Source: Acididesulfobacillus acetoxydans
GTDB lineage: Bacteria > Bacillota > Desulfitobacteriia > Desulfitobacteriales > Desulfitobacteriaceae
NCBI RefSeq assembly: GCF_900016645.1
Contig: NZ_CDGJ01000003.1
Reading direction: 5' to 3' (one strand)
DNA length: 64,000 nt
Part shown: piece by piece, positions 59,662 through 64,000 of the stretch
How positions within the stretch are numbered: position 1 is the first letter of the stretch
Layout: every line of letters begins with the position of its first letter
Translations under genes and position numbers: made by a program
The notes under the pieces: model-generated
What the model saw: the letters and a program-made list of their open reading frames with translations, nothing else
Database searches by the model: none
Told to the model about the DNA's origin: nothing

Positions 59662-62352
59662 CTACATCTTTTTCCTCTTCCAAGCCAATACCATGGGGCG
59701 TGCGCCCCTGTCCAGGGTAAATCCCAAGCCGTGGCGAAAGATCTCCGGGATGTAGTACTTCTCTTTGTCTTTGCGCAGCACACCTAAAATCTCCAACTGT
59801 TCGATTTCCTCTGCGGTCAGGCCAAAGACATCAGCGGTAAACGGTACCTTCCGCTGTCCGTCCTCATATCCCTTCAGTTTACTGAAAACACTTTGTATGT
59901 TGGTAAACTCCTCCTCGAATTCTGTTATTTTGTCTTTGCTGCACGGTTCAATGGCCCTGCGAATGGCCGCAGGCTGGATGAATCGATCATCATAGGAGAT
60001 ACTTTTTCTGCTGCCTCCCGCCGCATATTTTAGGAATCTGACCAGGTCCCGTGCTTGCAGCTGCCCATTAAAGTCAGACAAAGCGGCCAAAACCCAATTG
60101 GCCGTAATCGCTTCCTTCGACTTCTCAGACCCCAGCTTCCTTCCCCAAAGGCCTGTCAGTCGATCGGCCAGTTCATGAGGCTCCAAACGAATTATCTCTT
60201 TCGTATCTGAGGGCGGATTGAGAACATCCGCCCTCAGAGCCACCCAAAGCGCCAGCCGCAGTGCCTCATCTAAGTTCCAGGTTAGGTCAAACGGGCGATA
60301 GCGCATTTCGTACTGACTCACATTTTGCTTGATGACGGAGCGCAGAAGGTCACGCCTGATAAAGCACACCACCCCAAGGTAATTTTCCCGGAAATCTCTT
60401 AACATTTCCGGAATCTCTAACAGACCTTTCAGGGCATTTTGCTGGGCCACATCGGTCTTGGCATCCGGAAAAATATCTTCCAGTCCGTCAATCAAGACGG
60501 CAACCCTACTGGCGCGGCTCTTAAGGAATTCTTGCAGATCCTCCATGGTGATCGGGCTCCCGAATGCACATTTAATACCTAAAGACAAGCCCATTAGGTG
60601 AACCCAAAATTTTCTCCAATCAGTAACGTCCCACCCCGGCTCTTTAACCTTTGCTCGAATCGCATCCCGCATTATGGTTCTGTTCCACTCATCGGGAAAT
60701 CCGAATTCCCGCCAGACCACGGTTCTTTGGTCCTCTACCATTTTCTTCGCAACGTCTTCCAGGTTGTAAGATTCTAAAAAGGGAAAGAGCCTGACCGTCC
60801 CGGTCTCTGCTTTAAATATTGAGTCAAGATGTAAATCATTCAGGAACTTCTCCCACACGCCCAGCCGAACCAGTTGCAAATACATGTACGTTTTCCCCGC
60901 CCCTTTGGAGCCAATCACCACTGCGAGGGGAATCCTGTCAGCATAACGTTGCCCCAAGCTTTGAATTGCCTGGATCGGCAAAAAATCTTCTCCTTCCCCC
61001 GATTCCGCATTTTCGAGGCGGGAACAGATTTGCTCCAGGCGATTCAGCCCCTCCTTTATCTGCTGGCGCGAGGGAGCCTTTACCGGCGGTTCAGAAGACG
61101 CGCTCGGCAGATGTCTGACAATTTCTTGGGTACATTCGTATACTGAAGTTCCTTCAAGTTTTTTCCATGAACTTTCCAAATCTCCCAGGTACAAAAGTTC
61201 TTGACCGAAATAGCTCTGCCCAATGGTCAGGCGAGGGGGCGTCGCGTCATCCTCACCCATATCCGGGTACAACGCAATCAACTCTTCCTGGATCTCGAGC
61301 AATTTCGCCGAATCTCTGAGTTCACCCGGCACCATGGAAAACAGCAGAACCGGATCGTAGACGGTCTCCGGCTCGGGTGAGGCAACCTTAGCCAATTGGG
61401 AAAGAACCAGTTTCATCCCTTCAACCGACTGCTCCGAATACGTCGTCACCAGAAAACGCAGGCAACGGGAGTCAAATAACAAAGGGGCTGTCAATTCACT
61501 GAGTCCGGCACGCAAGTCCAAAAGAATATAGTCCACCCCCAACATCCGGCCCAGCCGAAATAAAAGATCTCCCGCCAGCCAGGCGCCATGGCTGCCTCGG
61601 GTCAGATGTTCCGGGGCTACGGGCATGCGCATAAGCTGCTCCACAGTGCGAAAGGCAGGGAGGAAGAAGAATTTGGTTTTTCCCACGGAGACCGGGGCTT
61701 CCTTTATGGCGTGAACCGCCAAGCCCATCGTCAGATTGTAGTCAGGACTATCATCATATTGCGCCAGCGCCAGAAAATCCACATAGGAAAACTCCGGCGA
61801 CTCACCCTTCTTCCTTACCCACCATGTTAAGCCAGGAGCTTCCACATCCGCATCCACGACCAAAACGTGAGGCCCATGGGTATTTTCACCGCTGAGTGCT
61901 TTCAACATAGCCAGCAAGTGAAGAGTTCTGCCGACCCCACCCTTAAAAGAGTAAAAAGAGTAAAGTTGGGGATCCCCCTGCGCGGGCGCAGGGGGGGAAA
62001 ACGCTTCTCCTTCCAACCTTTCGGGAAAAAGGACCACTTCCCGGAATAACGGACGGAATACGCTTTCCGTCGGTACACCGGACTCTTCCAGAAAAGCCAC
62101 CTGCAAAACTCTCTTTTCGGTTGGCGTTCCCTCAAGATAGATCCGATCTTCCGCCGCAGAATACCAGTCGCCAAAGCTGCGGGCCAAATCTTCTCTGACC
62201 TTTTTCTTCGCTCCCTCTTTCAAATAAATGTCCACTCCATCCGCATAGACCTGCACTTCCGCAACCTCGGAAGCCCAGTCCCCGCGTCTCAGCTTCTTCT
62301 GCAATGCCAAATCCACGTCAAACCAAGTCAACAACCGGCTCCCTGCACTCAT
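59662..62352 (-). CDS. KGGVGR-type P-loop NTPase with second STAND/KAP-like NTPase
   Basis: About 896 residues; the ATG at 62352 overlaps the upstream stop as TGATG and has GGGAGGG upstream. Residues 1-130: helical/beta lead of unknown kind. About 137-143: SFKGGVGRT, the MinD/ParA deviant P-loop with Lys replaced by Arg at the last basic position, then VLVVDADVEAPG and YILLDLRAGLSE. About 481-488: a second P-loop IGSKGAGKT with Walker B VAVLIDGLEDIF near 618-627, STAND/KAP-like. The C-terminus is unassigned. The KGGVGR ATPases are known mainly from conflict or defence loci. The tight pairing with a small HEPN-like gene supports such a role, but function is not shown. Confidence 0.78.
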   Translation of the reverse strand: MSAGSRLLTWFDVDLALQKKLRRGDWASEVAEVQVYADGVDIYLKEGAKKKVREDLARSFGDWYSAAEDRIYLEGTPTEKRVLQVAFLEESGVPTESVFRPLFREVVLFPERLEGEAFSPPAPAQGDPQLYSFYSFKGGVGRTLHLLAMLKALSGENTHGPHVLVVDADVEAPGLTWWVRKKGESPEFSYVDFLALAQYDDSPDYNLTMGLAVHAIKEAPVSVGKTKFFFLPAFRTVEQLMRMPVAPEHLTRGSHGAWLAGDLLFRLGRMLGVDYILLDLRAGLSELTAPLLFDSRCLRFLVTTYSEQSVEGMKLVLSQLAKVASPEPETVYDPVLLFSMVPGELRDSAKLLEIQEELIALYPDMGEDDATPPRLTIGQSYFGQELLYLGDLESSWKKLEGTSVYECTQEIVRHLPSASSEPPVKAPSRQQIKEGLNRLEQICSRLENAESGEGEDFLPIQAIQSLGQRYADRIPLAVVIGSKGAGKTYMYLQLVRLGVWEKFLNDLHLDSIFKAETGTVRLFPFLESYNLEDVAKKMVEDQRTVVWREFGFPDEWNRTIMRDAIRAKVKEPGWDVTDWRKFWVHLMGLSLGIKCAFGSPITMEDLQEFLKSRASRVAVLIDGLEDIFPDAKTDVAQQNALKGLLEIPEMLRDFRENYLGVVCFIRRDLLRSVIKQNVSQYEMRYRPFDLTWNLDEALRLALWVALRADVLNPPSDTKEIIRLEPHELADRLTGLWGRKLGSEKSKEAITANWVLAALSDFNGQLQARDLVRFLKYAAGGSRKSISYDDRFIQPAAIRRAIEPCSKDKITEFEEEFTNIQSVFSKLKGYEDGQRKVPFTADVFGLTAEEIEQLEILGVLRKDKEKYYIPEIFRHGLGFTLDRGARPMVLAWKRKKM

Positions 62353-62762
62353 CAAAGCTCCCTCCCAACCCAACGACATACCGCGACAAGGTCCCGCTCA
62401 ATAGCTGATTCATCCTCAACCTCACAGCCGTACCGCCAGGCTTGATTGAGTTGTTCCAACCGAACTTCCCGCACATTCCCCGGCACAGTTCGCGTGTACA
62501 TGCTCACCACAAGCCCGGTCCTCAGGTCCCGTAACAACCTATTTATATCATGTCCGAATGTCCTAAAAGTAGAATCGGCCAATGAGTCTTCCAGACGGTG
62601 TTCTTTGAGCCAAATGGCCTTCAAACCGCACTCAGCCGCGTAGAAGAGCAATAACAGTTGAGACTGTCTCGCTCTGAGACTGGGCACCCACTGCAAATAA
62701 ACTCGGAAATGATTTCTATATGCCCTTTGAAATTCCCTTCTTGTGATGAGCAAGTGGCTCAT
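62352..62762 (-). CDS. Small HEPN-like protein coupled to the KGGVGR NTPase
   Basis: 136 residues, mostly helical. YAAECGLKAIWLKEHRLED and STFRTFGHDINRLLRDL resemble HEPN-type four-helix proteins, with an R...H pair (RTFGH) at the place of the R-x4-6-H RNase motif, although the spacing is short, so nuclease activity is uncertain. Its stop overlaps the start of the NTPase gene (TGATG), so the two are made together. I do not know an exact named family. Confidence 0.65.
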   Translation of the reverse strand: MSHLLITRREFQRAYRNHFRVYLQWVPSLRARQSQLLLLFYAAECGLKAIWLKEHRLEDSLADSTFRTFGHDINRLLRDLRTGLVVSMYTRTVPGNVREVRLEQLNQAWRYGCEVEDESAIERDLVAVCRWVGREL

Positions 62763-63176
62763 CCTTTTCCCCCCATCATCCGCGAAAATTCGGAGTTTCC
62801 CGTCACGCTGTACGCCTATTTATGAAATTTCTGCACAAACCCGCCTAATTCCTTCAGGACTTGTCCCAGTTCCTGCTAAAATTTAATGCTGTGCCGGCAC
62901 GCCCGACGACCAACCGACGTCACTACGCTGCAAAGAAATCAAAATCAGCGCGTAAACGACGTTCACTTTAAGACTCGGCGCTGAGCCAAGCGAATTCGCA
63001 GGCCTGTATCGGCTGTGCAAACGGAACGCTCCCTTGAGAAAGTTCACCGAAAAACCAGTCTCTTGCTCAAGCCCCAGCGCAAACAAAAAGGAGCTCAGCC
63101 ACAAGACTAGCCCCACCTGTAAAGCCAACTGTTCATCTCAATCTTAAAACCCAAATCAACTTTTCGTTCAAAATCC
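62763..63176. other. Gap between ptsI and the HEPN-like gene
   Basis: About 410 bp. It should contain the promoter of the two-gene module and the end of the ptsI transcript. One short open frame (62883-63128, 81 codons, TTG start) has no ribosome site or family features. No terminator hairpin is clear. Confidence 0.5.
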
Positions 63177-64000
63177 CTAAAACTTCTTTAAAGCTTCCTT
63201 GACCTCAGCCGCCGTTCCCAGCGCCAAGACCTCCGTCACTCGCGCCTGGGCCTCCGCGTAGTTCAGCCTGCCCAGCAGTTCCCGCGACTCCAATACAGAT
63301 ATCGCGCTCATGCTGAATTCGTCGAGCCCCATGCCCAGCAGCAACGGGATCAAAGCTTGATCGCCGGCCGCCTCCCCGCACATCCCGACCCAAATCCCGA
63401 ACTTGTGCCCGTTTTCAATCACCTGTCGCACCAGGCGCAAAACTGCCGGATGATAAGGGGTATACAGAGATGCAATCTTTCCATTGAGCCGATCTACCGC
63501 CGTCGTGTATTGAATCAGATCGTTGGTCCCGATGCTGAAGAAGTCCACTTCCCGAGCCAGCACGTCGGACATGACGGCGGCCGCCGGAATCTCAATCATG
63601 ATTCCGACCTCCACCTCCTCACTCACGGCCACGCCCTCGCTTACCAATTCCTCTCTGACTTGCGCCAGCATCCCTTTGGCCCGGCGGACTTCCTCCAGGC
63701 TGGAAATCATGGGAAACATGATGCCGAGTTTGCCGTAGACGCTCGCGCGCAGGAGGGCGCGCAACTGGGTCTTAAACATCTCCGGCCGATCGAGACAGAC
63801 CCGGATCGCCCGGTAACCCAAAAAGGGATTGCTTTCCTTCGCCAAACCCAAGTAGGGGAGTTCCTTGTCCCCGCCGACATCAAGCGTCCGGATGACCACT
63901 TCCCGGGGAGCCATCGCTTCCAGTACCTCTTTATAGGCCTGAAACTGCTCTTCCTCCCCCGGCAGATCTTCCCGGTTCAAGTAAAGAAATTCTGTCCGGA
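63177..64000 (-). CDS. ptsI: PTS enzyme I (PEP-protein phosphotransferase), 3' part
   Basis: C-terminal ~274 residues of enzyme I; the 5' part is beyond the window edge (the frame is open through 64000, reading RTEFLYLNREDLPGEEEQ). PEP-binding barrel with IRTLDVGGDKELPYLGLAKE, NPFLGYRAIRVCLD, FFSIGTNDLIQYTTAVDR and the catalytic Cys in IWVGMCGEAAGD. It starts the phosphate relay from PEP to HPr in sugar uptake. The sequence is normal for the family and no disruption is visible. Confidence 0.95.
   Translation of the reverse strand, partial: RTEFLYLNREDLPGEEEQFQAYKEVLEAMAPREVVIRTLDVGGDKELPYLGLAKESNPFLGYRAIRVCLDRPEMFKTQLRALLRASVYGKLGIMFPMISSLEEVRRAKGMLAQVREELVSEGVAVSEEVEVGIMIEIPAAAVMSDVLAREVDFFSIGTNDLIQYTTAVDRLNGKIASLYTPYHPAVLRLVRQVIENGHKFGIWVGMCGEAAGDQALIPLLLGMGLDEFSMSAISVLESRELLGRLNYAEAQARVTEVLALGTAAEVKEALKKF

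Noticed and set aside
62883..63128. Small 81-codon minus-strand frame with a hydrophobic start
   Set aside because: TTG start without a ribosome site and no recognisable family; treated as non-coding.

Overview
This 64 kb window looks like chromosome from a fairly GC-rich, motile, anaerobic Gram-positive bacterium of the Clostridia/Peptococcaceae type. The reasons are a FliY (CheC-FliN fusion) motor-switch protein, FlbD, a CheA/CheW/CheB/CheY set, strong AGGAGG-type ribosome sites with frequent TTG and GTG starts, and several anaerobic molybdenum hydroxylases. The lineage is inferred from gene content only. Every gene except one (the D-Ala-D-Ala carboxypeptidase at 53067-54311) lies on the minus strand.

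Region 1 (1-13437) is a flagellar/chemotaxis operon read from cheA down: cheA-cheW-cheB-flgC-fliE-fliF-fliG-fliH-fliI-fliJ-flbD-fliL-fliM-fliY-cheY. Genes are tightly packed, many with overlapping stops and starts. flgB and the hook genes (fliK, flgD, flgE) that usually sit in such operons are not here.

Region 2 (14300-50506) is a purine-use island of about 36 kb. It holds adenine deaminase, a second nucleoside-type deaminase, an AzgA-type and an NCS2-type purine permease, and three molybdenum hydroxylases: a four-subunit enzyme with a split Mo subunit like nicotinate dehydrogenase, an XdhD-like Fe-S/Mo fusion, and a three-subunit enzyme. XdhC is present as two separate polypeptides. The island also carries a near-complete counterpart of the E. 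coli yge/ygf anaerobic uric-acid cluster: YgeY, YgeW, carbamate kinase, hydantoinase HyuA, diaminopropionate ammonia-lyase, SsnA, YgfK and a YgeV-like sigma-54 activator. A plausible overall scheme is oxidation or reduction of purine rings, hydrolytic ring opening, transfer of ureido carbons to phosphate, ATP from carbamoyl phosphate, and pyruvate plus ammonia from 2,3-diaminopropionate. The scheme is inference; the gene identities are strong. Regulation is visible in the DNA: a purine riboswitch before the split hydroxylase operon, two good sigma-54 -24/-12 promoters before ygeY and dpaL, and palindromic candidate activator sites.

Region 3 (50807-64000) has a methyl-accepting chemotaxis protein with a C-terminal sensor-like domain, the carboxypeptidase, a TetR-ABC ATPase-YhgE/Pip export module with three matching operator palindromes, a two-gene HEPN-like/KGGVGR-ATPase module that resembles a conflict or defence system, and the 3' part of ptsI running off the window edge.

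The intergenic DNA is unusual: short tandem repeats (7, 16-18, 18, 21 and 59 bp units) sit between many genes and in places are translated as tails or N-terminal extensions of enzymes. No tRNA, rRNA, CRISPR array or intact insertion sequence was seen.
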